Shown: positions 51,695 to 62,857 of the stretch, piece after piece
Numbering within the stretch: the stretch's first letter is position 1
How the letters are laid out: every line of letters begins with the position of its first letter
Origin: Chondrus crispus
Lineage: Eukaryota; Rhodophyta; Florideophyceae; Gigartinales; Gigartinaceae
Assembly (NCBI RefSeq): GCF_000350225.1
Contig: NW_005179373.1
Location: 310,001-374,000, forward strand
Length of the DNA stretch: 64,000 nt
Direction: 5' to 3'
The notes under the pieces: model-generated
Databases searched by the model: none
Seen by the model: the letters and a program-made list of their open reading frames with translations, nothing else
Told to the model about the DNA's origin: nothing
Program-made: the position numbers and the translations under genes

Positions 51695-53683
51695 TTAGTA
51701 GGTATATATCCTACCCAAGCTCGTGATGAATTTGGCTACGTGCTCGGTTTTTACGTCGCTAACCTCCTTCAAGTTATACTTCAGTCGAAATCTATCTTCC
51801 TCGCCAAGGCAGATAAGATTCCTGGGAGCCATCTTGTCATTTACGAGAGGGGCTACTCTCAGCTCCCAGACGCGGAACCGATCTCTGGTCAGAGAGGTGA
51901 GATCATAGTTCGAGTAGTCATATGTCTCCGATCGCGGCCTCTTCGCTAAACGGAGCGCTGCGTCTTCTTTGACTGGCTCCAGCATATGACCGCCTAGCTT
52001 GCTGATGCTAGGATGGGACCCTAACATGGATAGACCACGCCAGTTTGCATGTAAGAAGGAGTCCATATGCCATTGTCCGATACCGCTCAGATTCTTTTGC
52101 TTGGAAGTTACATTTTCAGCCGGGGATGTGTCGTTCTCACCCATTTCCAAAAAGACGGAGGGTCCAAACGGGTCTTGTTCTCCATCCACTACTCGTTGAA
52201 CGAAGATGTACATGTGAAGACGAGACCATTCTGTCGACATCACGACCTTCAGGTTTTCATTTGGATCGCCCTGACAGACTTCTGCTGTGATTTTCTCTAA
52301 TACGTCTTGCAACAGATGCATCGTTGTCCCGAAGGCGATGTCCCCCCACTTCTCGCTTCCAAAAACATATGAATTAATTTCCTTCAAAGGAAGGTACTCG
52401 AGTCCTAAAATTTCAGACGTGTTGTGGTAAGCGACAAGAGCTCCAGACATTCTGCCTATGCGTAGTTGCAATGCATATTTGAGGAACACTGTGCGCACCA
52501 TATCGTAAAACTCCCGTTCGTAAGAATCTCTCTTACCTCTCAAGAAGCGGAGGCGATGCGTGGAAAACGCTTCGTAGTTTTGTAGATCGTATCGAATCGG
52601 GGCAACTGCTCTTGTTTTCACATCGAAAACTTCGCCAGTGTTCTCATTTCGGCAGTCAATTTGCGCTCGTAATAAAAACTTCGAGATCTTAGAATAGTTG
52701 TAAAATTGCTCATCCGGGCTCGCCAAACCTTTGCTTTCATTCATATTATCGTGATGAACACTACTGTTTTCGTTCGGTGAACGAACGTATTTTGTAGAGA
52801 ATTCATTCGGGGAAGTGGTCAGCATTCTTTCCATCGAGTGTCCAAGATCGCGCAAAATACTAGGCCCGGTCGCAGGCCCTGAGTGCGCGTTCACGGAATA
52901 GATACGCCTTTTCAAACTATTTCGCTTCACTGTGAATGCGACTGGTCTCCGATGCATCTTTGAAAAGTAGGTTGGCAAATCGGAAATATGCGAGGATAGC
53001 CTGCCTTGGAGATCAGTATCCCGAAAGTTAGAAATGAGATGATATAGAGCGCTGATCGCTGGTGTTATTGAACTCGTGCTTGAGTAAAAATGCACATTAG
53101 CGGTAGACTCCGCGATTTGCTGAAGCCTTGTGTCACTCCCCGCCGGAATATATTCAGGTATGTTCTCCCATGCAATGTGATCAGGGTGAACGATTGTTCT
53201 CAGTGAGTCCCCGTAATACAGTTGATACTGATCGTTCTCTGAATGGCTCGCTCTCCTGCGCAACCTCCTCCCGTTATTATGGACACCCCGAGCCTTGATC
53301 CACGGTGCTTCCAGTGGATACACGCCGTCCCCCCGAAGAACCGCTTCTACTCCATGTTTGAGAATGGGGATAATGCTAGGATCCTGACCTGACAAAACTG
53401 GAACTAATTGAGCGGGACAGTTTCCAACTTCTGGCCAGCTAGAATAGTCAACAGTTCTGACATCTTTCAAACTTGGATCCCAATCAAACTCCCTGTGCTT
53501 TCGAACATCGCTTCTGGCACGAATGGATGACTTTTGCGGGAGAGCACGGCCATGTTGCTCTGCGGCTTGAGGCAGCGTGATTTGCTCCTGCTTCTGCTTT
53601 CTGTACCCAAAGCGCACGAAGCGATTCGTTGACTTTGAAGATTTTGCTGACCTCGAGGCGGCAGATAAAACCCTACCACTCAT
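51695..53683 (-). CDS. PET127: Pet127-like mitochondrial RNA-processing protein
   Basis: 662 residues, single exon, with a basic Ser/Arg-rich start suited to mitochondrial import. The core matches the Pet127 family block by block: STSSITPAISALYHLISNFR (from residue 202), AHSGPATGPSILRDLGHSME, FLLRAQIDCRN, GEVFDVKTRAVAPIRYDLQN, EREFYDMVRTVFLKYALQLR, IGRMSGALVAYHNTSEILGL. Asp343 and the Asp354-Val-Lys356 pair look like a PD-(D/E)XK nuclease-type active site. In yeast, Pet127 takes part in 5' processing and turnover of mitochondrial mRNAs. The gene is divergent from the kinase gene across 2.2 kb. Confidence 0.8.
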   Translation of the reverse strand: MSGRVLSAASRSAKSSKSTNRFVRFGYRKQKQEQITLPQAAEQHGRALPQKSSIRARSDVRKHREFDWDPSLKDVRTVDYSSWPEVGNCPAQLVPVLSGQDPSIIPILKHGVEAVLRGDGVYPLEAPWIKARGVHNNGRRLRRRASHSENDQYQLYYGDSLRTIVHPDHIAWENIPEYIPAGSDTRLQQIAESTANVHFYSSTSSITPAISALYHLISNFRDTDLQGRLSSHISDLPTYFSKMHRRPVAFTVKRNSLKRRIYSVNAHSGPATGPSILRDLGHSMERMLTTSPNEFSTKYVRSPNENSSVHHDNMNESKGLASPDEQFYNYSKISKFLLRAQIDCRNENTGEVFDVKTRAVAPIRYDLQNYEAFSTHRLRFLRGKRDSYEREFYDMVRTVFLKYALQLRIGRMSGALVAYHNTSEILGLEYLPLKEINSYVFGSEKWGDIAFGTTMHLLQDVLEKITAEVCQGDPNENLKVVMSTEWSRLHMYIFVQRVVDGEQDPFGPSVFLEMGENDTSPAENVTSKQKNLSGIGQWHMDSFLHANWRGLSMLGSHPSISKLGGHMLEPVKEDAALRLAKRPRSETYDYSNYDLTSLTRDRFRVWELRVAPLVNDKMAPRNLICLGEEDRFRLKYNLKEVSDVKTEHVAKFITSLGRIYTY

Positions 53684-55206
53684 GACAAAGTCGGCAAGTT
53701 TGGCATGGCGCTCGCAACTATTCGGGTTGCAAGATTAGAAGCTTATGCGAAGAGCGACGACGCCTTTCAATTAAGATGATAAACGGGTGCCATCCCGGAG
53801 AAAGTCCCCGCATAGAGCAGGAGCTGCAGTGTACACGTATATTACGTGCACACATGTAACGCGGAGGAATGAAAAATATTTCAGAAGATGGAGTCTTCGG
53901 CTACAGTATCCGATACTATCCCGGATAGCCGCAGCGGCTGTGCTCATACTCTTGATAAAAGCGCTCATATTTTGTTCGAGAGTGCTAAATACTGATCCGG
54001 AAATTACTGAACGCAACGGAAAGTACATATTGTACCGTAGTGCCTCTGCAAACGTCGTGACCAGCCCGTAGCATTATTACAAAGATAGTCGTCTACTGCG
54101 CCCTCTTGGCCGGAGATTCGGTGAGGAGCAGTTTCTCAAGGAGAAAGTAGTGGTACAAGATTCCATTTTCTACAGTTTATTTGGCTATGCTTCACGTCGC
54201 CGTTGCGCTTTTTTGAAATCAAGACTGCCTCCATGGAAATATAGTGAACATGTGAATTTCGAAGCAGATGGTTGTCCCAGGGCTTCTCGCGAGTGCTTGA
54301 AGTGGGGTTGAGTTCGAGCCCTTGTGCACCGCAGTGGTAACCGTATCAGACCAGCGACACATGAGTTCGCGTCTGAAGGGAACACCAAAAAGCATCCTTG
54401 GTATCCTTGGAGAGTAGAAGTTGTGTGAGCACGGTACGTTGTGCTAGATTCCGGATAGATTTGCATGCTTGCACTGAAGCAGGCATGGACGATTACAGCG
54501 CGGGAAGGTCTTGACAGACCGGACAGGACAGACTGCAAAATACAAGCAAATAATATTTAAGGCCGGCGGTCAGCCGCACACAGTAGAGTAATTTAGAGAT
54601 TTGGTTATTTATCTAACTTTCAACGGGGGACGACGCTATACAGTATTACAGGACGGGCGTCAAAGACTCACAATTGGGTGGTACATGACAAGTACATGAT
54701 AGGGCCGAGCCGTGAGAAGGCATACGGGCGAGGGTAGCAGATGCAACGCTGGACCATAGGAAAGAGGGGGAGGTTGGGCGGAGGAGGTGATGTGAGCGGC
54801 TTAAGCAGCGCAAGGAGGCGAGGCCATTCTCGCGCGCGAATTATAGACGCAGCCCGCGCTCGAGTTGCTGGCGCCGAGCGCGCGTGGCCGGGCCGATGCC
54901 GCCGCCAGAGCTAGCGGCGACGGAGGGGAGGGGAATGATGAAGCTGTTGTCTTCTTCATGTGCATGTGTGTGTGTGTGTGTGCGCGCAGTGGAGTAAGGA
55001 GGACACACGAGTTACGGGAGCAAGAGATATTCCATATGGCGTATCCCGGTTACGTATTGAGTGAAAGGGGGATCCGCTTTGAAGCGCGATCTGATGAGAT
55101 CTGGATTTGCAACAGCAATGCCCTAGAACGGACTCGGTGTAATGTCACCCTGTGCCAATGGGTGAAGCACGGCGAGCCCAGTGCATGTACAATATGTACT
55201 GTACCA

Positions 55207-55267
55207 AGGGTACTGTAATGTTTCATACAGTGCAGAGTCTGCACTGTATGAAACATTACAGTACCCT
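55207..55267. repeat. 61-bp palindrome, 30-bp arms, 1-nt spacer
   Basis: Arms 55207-55236 and 55238-55267 are exact reverse complements around a single G. The transcript would fold into a long perfect hairpin. Confidence 0.95.
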
Positions 55268-55300
55268 CGTCTTTTGGTCTGCACTGCAGACCAAAAGACG
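55268..55300. repeat. 33-bp palindrome, 16-bp arms, 1-nt spacer
   Basis: CGTCTTTTGGTCTGCA and its reverse complement around a single C, abutting the preceding palindrome with no gap. Confidence 0.95.
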
Positions 55301-55841
55301 AAAAGACTGTGACAAAGACAAGATCCCTGACGCAAGGACTATACTGTAAGCATCCCTTTGCTGTACACGTATTGGAGTGGACGGGTCATGCCATTGTTCG
55401 CACTGTTCGATAGCATTTGCGAGCTCCCCCTGCGAAGCTCCGCAATGCAGTAACCTCGTTGCCGCGCTGGCACCACCGGTGCACAGCCTGGTGGCACTCC
55501 CATAGGGGTAAAGCTACTGGGCCAGCACTGCTGGGGTGTGGTTGTACATGCGCCTGGGTACACGTGAGTGTAGGACCACATCCAGTACCCGAAGGACTTG
55601 CCTTGTGCCCGCCGCGTTGTGGGTAGCGTTTCAGTGCTTCAATGTATGGCACCAACAGAAACCTCAGTTCACGATATGCACGCCTGCTGCGGCACTGCTC
55701 ACCTAAATCATCTTTCCACACACCGCACACCCCTCGCCTCTTCTCCTCTCTCGTTGCGTTTCAAAATATCACCTCCGAGAGCTGGCTTCGCTGTTTCTCG
55801 ACGTATCCCATTCCGTTGTTTCTTCAGCACCGCCCACCGCA

Positions 55842-58634
55842 ATGACCGGCGTTCCACGCCCTGACTCGGCGCCCCACGCTCACGAGGAGGTCATTTCCGC
55901 TGCCTCCCAGATATCACAACTTCACTTTAACACCCGTGACCGCGACGCAGGCGACACCTTCTCTCCAAGATCAAGCCCAGTTTCTCTACCCTTGCCGCCG
56001 GTGCATGTCGAGGAGGGGGCAGCTATCCTCAACGGCGCTCATCTAGAAGTGGACTTTGACGACAATGTTAACCATCTGGGAGTGGGAACGTACGGGTCAG
56101 TGCACGTTGGCAGATATTACGGAGAACTAGCAGCAGTCAAGCGAGTCTCGTTGGACTCCCTCTCCCCGCACATGGCCAATGACCCCTTTGTGAAAGCAAA
56201 GAGGTCGGATGCGCTCCAAGACTTTGCCAGGCAAATCCAAAATCAAGAGAAGCTCGTGCATCCGGGTATTGTGAAAACTCTGGGAGTAATAGTTTCTGCA
56301 CATGATTCCGTTTTAATTGTGACCGAGCTCATGCAGGGGGGGTCCATGGGGGCAGCTTTACGTCAGTTGCGCAAGTTACACACTCCTCTTGATCTAGGAA
56401 GCTTCATACGCATATCTTTACAAGTTGCCGGCGGACTACGGGCTGTCCACGCTGCTGGTTACACATGGGGTGAAGTGAAGCCTGAGAACATATTGCTGTC
56501 CGCAAAGCTCAATGCCGCCGGACGTTTTCCGCCTTCGGCCCAAGCTCGCATTTCAGACATTGGACTTGCATCCAGTGGAATCCAGACTATTCTCACTGAG
56601 ACAACCATCACATCTACTGGACAGTCGATGGGAACTGTTAATTATATGGCACCTGAAAGTGCTCTCAGCACCGGCAAGGAAACTTTTGCTACAGACGTAT
56701 TTTCGTTCGGTATGGTGATGTATGAAATGTTAACTCTGAGAAAACCGTGGAAGAAAATTCCGCTAATTGAGGTTGGTTTGAGGCTGGCCCGAGGTGCTCG
56801 TCCTGAATGGCCGAAAGATGGAGAGAAAGATTTTTACGGACACATTCCCGAGGCGCTCAAGGAACTTGTGGAGAAATGTTGGTCGCATTCGATGGATGAC
56901 AGACCGACGGTCGACGTTCTTTGCAATTTACTGCAAGACCTCGTTGGCGTCGCGTTCCAACGTAGTGAGGGATTACAGCGAGTGGGCGAAGGGGAAGGCA
57001 ATACCTCGCAAACAGTTTCCCAAAAGGAAGCAAGTGCAAAATCGATTCATGAGAGAGCCGATGAGACAAACGGAAATATGTACATGAGCGATGAACCGAT
57101 GATGCCGTTGAACCTCGACTGGCCGGATCGCGTGGACACAGTTTTCGAGAAAGATTCCGAAGTAATCATGAAGCGTAAGAGAACGACTGACTCATCAGAA
57201 GAGACGCTGCCAGGGCAACAGAAAAATGCTTCAGATTCAGAGGCGAGGGACAGTCAGGGTTCGGACTTTGAACAAAATGCTATGCACTCCATAGTGAGGG
57301 CACACACTGTCGGGGATATCTCTTCTATATTGCAGACAATGAGAGAACATAATTGTTCGCCGCTAGTAACCAGGGTAGGCATGGCACACATCTTAGGACA
57401 TTGCAAGGATGAGCTTACGTACTTTGATATTTGTGAAGAAGGGGGTATTGAGGTACTTCTGTCAGGAGCCGTGCGTTTCGGTGAATTCGATACGGAACTG
57501 TGTGTAATTTTCTGTGATTCCATGACCATCTTATCGGAACACTACAATGACAAAGTGGGACACCGCATTAGAGCAACAGGTGTACCGTCTGAAGTTGTCG
57601 AATTGATGAACAGGCACAAGATTGATGTTCCTGTTCAAACATCTGGATGCAAGTGTTTGGCAGCTATCGCAGGGGCGAGCGAGCTTTCCCGATCGGCTGT
57701 TGCTACGCTAGGGGGACCGGCAGCGGTTTACAGGGCCATGACTAAGAACAATGTATCATTTAAGAATATCGAGCTCGCTCGAGCCTCGCTCAACGCTGTT
57801 AGGCAGATTGCCCAAGGCAATGAGCGCGCTTCGGAGTTCTTGGTGCAAGTCTCAGCCCTTGATGCTGTTTCCAGGTCAGCGGCAGTGTTTACTGACCACA
57901 GTTTAGAGGGTGATATACTGTCTGCCCTCCGCGCGTTCTCGTTTTACACCGGTGGGCGTCGAAACATAGTCATGAGCTCTGGTTTGAAGGCCCTGGCAGA
58001 AATTATGTTGAGGAACGACGATCCTGAATTTCTCGTTCTCTGCTGCCAGTTTATTCGTGCGATAGCTCAATGGCGCAATGTCGAATGCGAAGAAGCAATG
58101 CTCCAATCATGCATAGCCGAGAGGGTTACGACTCTAATGCAAAACTCTAACTACTGGCCTGGTGAACCTGGTGCCAAGGTCAGTTGGTACGCTTGTCAGG
58201 CATGCCTTTTTCTAGCTTCCTTTGGTTCACTTTCCCGAAAGCGGCTTCGGCAAGTCGGGGCGATTGAGACCACCATCAGCATCCTCAACCAAAGACGTGA
58301 CAATGCTCGCGTCGCCAGATGCGCAACTGATGCGTTGGCAGAGTTGCTCAAAGGTGAACCAGAAGGCAAAACTTATGCTGAGCGCTCTCACGCAGTGGAG
58401 GCTCTGAAAGCCACTCTGGACCTCCATGGGAATGATGTCAAGGTTCGCAGTGCAGTACAGTGGACACTGGACTGCTTGTCGTCAACGCAGGGGCCCATCT
58501 CTGCTCCGGCCCAAGATTCGCAGATGCACGAAGAACTTACAGATTTTGCATCTGGATCGTCCAAGCCGAAAGGAAGATTCCTTGGCTTCAACTTCAAGCG
58601 AAGACTTCGGGCGGCAGCGAAGAACGTAGAGTAA
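55842..58634 (+). CDS. Protein kinase with C-terminal armadillo-like repeats; atypical catalytic loop
   Basis: 930 residues, single exon. Residues 1-70 are disordered. The TKL-like kinase domain (about 72-370) has the glycine loop GVGTYGSV (80-87), Lys100 (LAAVK), a helix-C Glu near 136, the catalytic loop WGEVKPENILL (209-219), SDIGLAS in place of DFG, GTVNYMAPES and a D-V-F-S-F-G helix-F motif. The HRD Asp is Glu211 and HRD reads WGE. Lys213, Asn216 and Asp239 are kept. A Ser/Glu-rich linker leads to armadillo-type helical repeats (about 480-880, e.g. ASLNAVRQIAQGNERASEFL), a protein-binding scaffold. It may be a weak kinase or a pseudokinase. The first ATG is at 55842. Confidence 0.8.
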   Translation: MTGVPRPDSAPHAHEEVISAASQISQLHFNTRDRDAGDTFSPRSSPVSLPLPPVHVEEGAAILNGAHLEVDFDDNVNHLGVGTYGSVHVGRYYGELAAVKRVSLDSLSPHMANDPFVKAKRSDALQDFARQIQNQEKLVHPGIVKTLGVIVSAHDSVLIVTELMQGGSMGAALRQLRKLHTPLDLGSFIRISLQVAGGLRAVHAAGYTWGEVKPENILLSAKLNAAGRFPPSAQARISDIGLASSGIQTILTETTITSTGQSMGTVNYMAPESALSTGKETFATDVFSFGMVMYEMLTLRKPWKKIPLIEVGLRLARGARPEWPKDGEKDFYGHIPEALKELVEKCWSHSMDDRPTVDVLCNLLQDLVGVAFQRSEGLQRVGEGEGNTSQTVSQKEASAKSIHERADETNGNMYMSDEPMMPLNLDWPDRVDTVFEKDSEVIMKRKRTTDSSEETLPGQQKNASDSEARDSQGSDFEQNAMHSIVRAHTVGDISSILQTMREHNCSPLVTRVGMAHILGHCKDELTYFDICEEGGIEVLLSGAVRFGEFDTELCVIFCDSMTILSEHYNDKVGHRIRATGVPSEVVELMNRHKIDVPVQTSGCKCLAAIAGASELSRSAVATLGGPAAVYRAMTKNNVSFKNIELARASLNAVRQIAQGNERASEFLVQVSALDAVSRSAAVFTDHSLEGDILSALRAFSFYTGGRRNIVMSSGLKALAEIMLRNDDPEFLVLCCQFIRAIAQWRNVECEEAMLQSCIAERVTTLMQNSNYWPGEPGAKVSWYACQACLFLASFGSLSRKRLRQVGAIETTISILNQRRDNARVARCATDALAELLKGEPEGKTYAERSHAVEALKATLDLHGNDVKVRSAVQWTLDCLSSTQGPISAPAQDSQMHEELTDFASGSSKPKGRFLGFNFKRRLRAAAKNVE

Positions 58635-59467
58635 CATTAAACGCTCAAACCGGTATCCTTACACTCGCAATATAAAGATGAAGTGGTGTCGACACAAGGT
58701 AGCTATTGGTTCATGAACCCTTTCGTGGACGTAAACAACGGTAACTGCGTCTTCGCTAGCTTCATTGACTAGGACAATTTGGTCCGACTTCTGACCTCGC
58801 GCTCAGTGTTGTATCCTTTCAACGGTCGTTTGCGCAAGACCGTCCGGGCCCCGGTAGCTCACCTCTAATTAAATCGCCTGCCGGACGTCACGCCACGCGG
58901 TTGGGTTCATGGCCTTACATCGTCCTAACAGCCTCTTGCATCACTGCATCGTCTCAGCCAATCGTTCGTAAATTGCGACCGCTAGCGCGTGCCATACCTT
59001 TGCCTCTTGTGGAACACCACATGGATCTGTCCCCTAGCTCAAAAACACAAGGCTCATGCCTCACTTTCTATCTTTAGAGTAAGCGGGAGGCACATCGAAA
59101 GTATATTTGAACAAGTAGGGAAGCCACATATGACCATCCATCTGTTTTGATTTGCAGTAGTTGCGTGCAATGGGATGCCCAACGCTAGTGGCATGCGTGC
59201 TCGTTGTGTGACCAATCCCGATCAGATATATAACGAGAACAAGTGGTGTTACAAATGAAGGTAAGCTGTCGAACGGCAAAAACTGGCCTTTCCCCAGTTG
59301 CTGTTTCACACACAGTGACATCTGCAGATGCACAGTTTGAGCTATAAGCGACAACAAGAGCTTCTACAAGTGAGGTACGCGAAGATCAAAGCTTGCAATG
59401 TACCTGATTATAGACCGTAACGGTTCTCCTGACGTCGATTACCGGCGTCTCTCTTGCGTAACTCAAA
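58635..59467. other. Intergenic region between convergent genes
   Basis: No supportable gene; a minus-strand frame at 59061-59357 has no domain. Confidence 0.5.
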
Positions 59468-60871
59468 TCAAAAATAGACTTCGATATCTCGAGCGTTGGT
59501 AATCTGGTCGAGCATACCAGATATCTCGCGACATGGCAGCTTTGACACGTCTAGACTCTTGAGCTTGGGGCATTCTCTGATCAAGCGTTCAACGAACTGG
59601 TCGGAAACGAGTTCACAAGTCGCTAGATTTAGAGAGATCAATCGCTTTTGACAATGAGAAATGATGCTATCGACTCCAGTGTCTGTTATGTAGACACACC
59701 TTGCAAGGTGCAAGATCTGTAGCCGTGTGCAGCACCTCGTCAGTTCTGACATACCAATGTCCGTCACCCTCGTTTCGGACAAACCCAACTCACGAAGATG
59801 TGGTAAATTTTCAGCGATCCTCAAAACTGAATAGTCTGAAATTCTCAGGCACCACGACAGATCGAGCACTTCCAGCCTCACGCAACCTCTTGTCATGTGC
59901 GTAACGCCCTCATCCGTTACATTCCGCGCATTGGCAATGTTCAACACGCGGAGAAAGGGGCAGTTTTGGCCAATCACCTTGAGCAACGAATCTCGCACTC
60001 CACTAATGCAGTTCATATCTAGAACCTGTAATCGCGGACATCTCACTGCCAAAATGCGAACACTCCGCCTCGTAACCCTTCGGCAGTGTGACAACCGTAG
60101 CTCACGCAGACCTGGGCATCTCGAGAACTCAACAACACTTTTGTCAGTCGCTCCACTGCACCAAGATAAGTCCACGTCTTGCAGAGAGGCAGCACATGTT
60201 CGAGGGATATTTCTTACTTCCTCATCACCAACGCCATGGACCTTGGCTAAGGAAAGCGTTTTCAGCATTGGAAATGTAGACATGCTTCTACAGAGGGCCT
60301 TTACATTACTTGATGTGACATGTTCGTGACCTTCGAACGACAGAGCTCTCCATAAGCGCGGGTTACAAGAAAGCGTCTTCCACCTTTGACAGACTTGGCG
60401 AATAGTAAGGATGGAAGGAAGCTGGGGAAGGTGTGAAAATATTTCCATTAATAAATCGTCTGTCAGGACATCTAGGGGACTTTTTGGTACGGTCCCCTGC
60501 GTTTCCGGACGACCTCGAGTGCCGGCGTCTTTGCGCAAGCGCTTGGCTCCAACATTCTTCTGAACTGATGAACTGTACGCAAAAACCCCGTAGATGCGAG
60601 TAATGTAGTGGCGAGATAGAGGTCGTTTATGTCAGAACCGAAAAAGCGAGATATGCAAGGAAGTCGCAAAGGTGGTGGCTTACCTCTCAAACGGGAAAGG
60701 TCTCTTCAGCCCGTGCTGCGAAGGAACTTGGGCCGAAAACTCTCGGTGAGATCGAAGTAGTCGCTCACGGTCTCTTTGCATTTCATCACGTTGATCGGGG
60801 TCAAGAACTGTGATCTCCACATGATCGTCGTCTCGAAGAGCAATGCTCTTGTCGACTAATGTGTGCTCCAT
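59468..60871 (-). CDS. F-box/leucine-rich-repeat protein (FBXL type), two exons
   Basis: I read this as two exons: 60871-60684 (ATG, MEHTLVDKSIALRDDDHVEI) and 60572-59468, joined across a 111-bp GT-AG intron (60573-60683, GTAAGC...GTACAG), phase 2. This gives 430 residues. An F-box follows the junction (SPLDVLTDDLLMEIFSHLPQ, QVCQRWKTLSCNPRLWRAL). About nine cysteine-containing LRRs follow (LQDVDLSWCSGATDKSVVEF, LRELRLSHCRRVTRRSVRIL, LEVLDLSWCLRISDYSVLRI). Such proteins link substrates to SCF (Skp1-Cullin) ubiquitin ligases; the substrate is unknown. Without the splice, exon 2 has no ATG before the F-box, which supports the model. Confidence 0.85.
60573..60683 (-). other. Predicted spliceosomal intron in FBXL gene
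   Basis: 111-bp GT-AG intron. It joins PFPFE to SSVQKNVGAKRL in one frame, while reading through gives stops in the F-box frame. Confidence 0.65.
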
Positions 60872-62200
60872 GCTCTTGGCGGGTTTCCAACGGACGGCGT
60901 GCGGCACGAAGGCCTTACGAAGTAGGACAAGAGCTAGCGTAAACGTTGAAAATGGTAGAGCGCAAAATGAGTGGAACTGTTACCACCTACGTACAAAGTG
61001 GACGGAAGGAAGAGATGTTGCACGCTGCGATAATAGTTGGGCGACAAAGACGAGCGAGGCTGAGGTGGAGGGGAAGGGCCGCATTGTTGACAGCGAGGAG
61101 GTGCGTTGCCATAAAATGATATATTGTACAGTACCCTTGGTACTGCGTACTGTAGTACAGTACGACCAAAATTTTCGGAATGGAATTGTAGATATACTTG
61201 TACACTTGGGGAGCTCTGGGCCGTTCCAGAGGCCGTCGAGGCCAGGAACAAGAAGGCACCAATACTGCAGAAATTTCCTCAATTTCGCAGCTCCACTCTA
61301 TTAGGTACTTTCATACTGTAGCAGTACCCAAGGGTACCCTACTACACTTCCTCATCGCCCTCCCAGACACCCTCCCCTGGGTCTTTTCAGGCATGCGGTT
61401 CCAGAACTACGCCAGCCGGGAGACTGAAGACAAGCCTGCGCATTGTGTGAGGTTTGATTTAAAGAACTAAGACAGGCTTTCCAGCCTGTTATCACCAATC
61501 GAAAATATTGTCACTCCAGACGACGACCGCGACGTTGCGGTGGGAACAATGTAGTTATTTTGAAATTCCCACTCACCCAGAAAAACGACTGAAGCAGTTT
61601 CGGTAGAGAAGGGGGAGGGGGTCGAATTTGGTGCAGGGTGATGGTAGACGTGAGGTTGTTTGAGAGATAGATTAGAATGCGAAGTCCACTGAGAAGTCCG
61701 AGCGGGTTCAGAAGTCAATGACTGAAAGGTAGAACGTCAACGAATCATGGAGGCACCCTATCCTTCATGCTAGGCAAAGAAACTTCTTGAGCTTTGGGGT
61801 GCAATGAGGAGGAGTCACGTGGATTGGTGCAACCCAGTGTGTTTGACTCTTCATAAAAAAAACAGCCTGGATGATTTGCGCATAAATCTGTTTCGAAATG
61901 GCTAAGCAGTGGAACAACTGAAAAGGATGTTTTGTTACTCCCATACAGAATTTCAGGTCGCTTTGGAAAAGTTGCATCTCTACTTTTTCACAAAATCTTC
62001 GTCTCGAGCACATACATAGCAATGTGACCCCTCTGGCACAGCTTTGAATTTGAGGGTACAGGTATTGCTTGTAAAGTATAGGATGCTCTACTGGAAACCA
62101 CAAGACGAAAGTTAGCGTGCCTTTTAAGCATTTTTTGGTAAACAGCGTGAACGGTGTCTATAAGAGCAACTTAGTGGAGATGAAAATGTTTATACTTAAT
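60872..62200. other. Intergenic region
   Basis: No gene supported. GTAC-type inverted repeats occur near 61127-61165 (CAGTACCCTTGGTACTG) and 61313-61345. Confidence 0.5.
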
Positions 62201-62474
62201 ACAGTAGGCACCCCTCAATAGTTCACCCCCCTGCCAGGACCCAAAAATGCGAACTATTGACAGAACGAACTACTAAGATCGCATTGCTGGCATAGGTCCT
62301 TTACTCAAAATGCTCGAAAATGAGCGTCTGCCATGTTCTCTATCTCGTCTGCTCTCGGTACAAGGCTCGCTTTGCCCGACGAAGCCCCTCGCTGGCCCCA
62401 ACGACACTTGCCCTTTCCGCCAAAGCCTCCACCCCCCAAATATCTGGGCAACATCGGACAGTGGCGGCAGTTTC

Positions 62475-62669
62475 TCAGTAACAAAGAAGTCGTACAGAAT
62501 TCTTACGGATCTTTTGAATTGTTCGCGGATTGCAACCGAAACGAGTTGCTGCATCTCTCACGGTGAACCCATTACAGAGCTGGTGAATAATATCTGCTTT
62601 TTCGGAGAGAGCCAATCTTTTGCGCATGCTTTTGACAGTGGGTGCGGAGTTCAACATCATTGCGCGCAA
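62475..62669 (-). pseudogene. CENP-B/pogo-type HTH fragment
   Basis: The minus-strand frame reads RKRLALSEKADIIHQLCNGF then TVRDAATRFGCNPRTIQKIR, a helix-turn-helix as found at the N-terminus of pogo/Tigger transposases. It ends at a stop after 64 residues, and no DDE domain lies between it and the element end at 62201. Confidence 0.7.
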
Positions 62670-62826
62670 TGTGGACGGCTGCGGGGCGGGATGAAGAAGA
62701 GAATATACTCGTGCTCTTGGAGCATGAACAATTTAAGGGAGGACAGTGGCGGCCGCATCGGTCTGAATATGGTACACGTGTACACGTCTGAGAAACAGTG
62801 ACAACGCCAGAAAAGCGACAAGTACG

Positions 62827-62857
62827 GGGGATAAGTGGCCGAAGGCCACTCATCCCC
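62827..62857. repeat. Short hairpin
   Basis: 14-bp arms (GGGGATAAGTGGCC) with one mismatch and a GAA loop. Confidence 0.8.

Larger units (their letters stand above)
53684..55841. other. Long divergent intergenic region
   Basis: It separates Pet127-like (minus) from the kinase gene (plus). It contains a TG microsatellite near 54965-54983 and two adjacent palindromes (listed separately). Short frames here show no domains. Confidence 0.5.
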
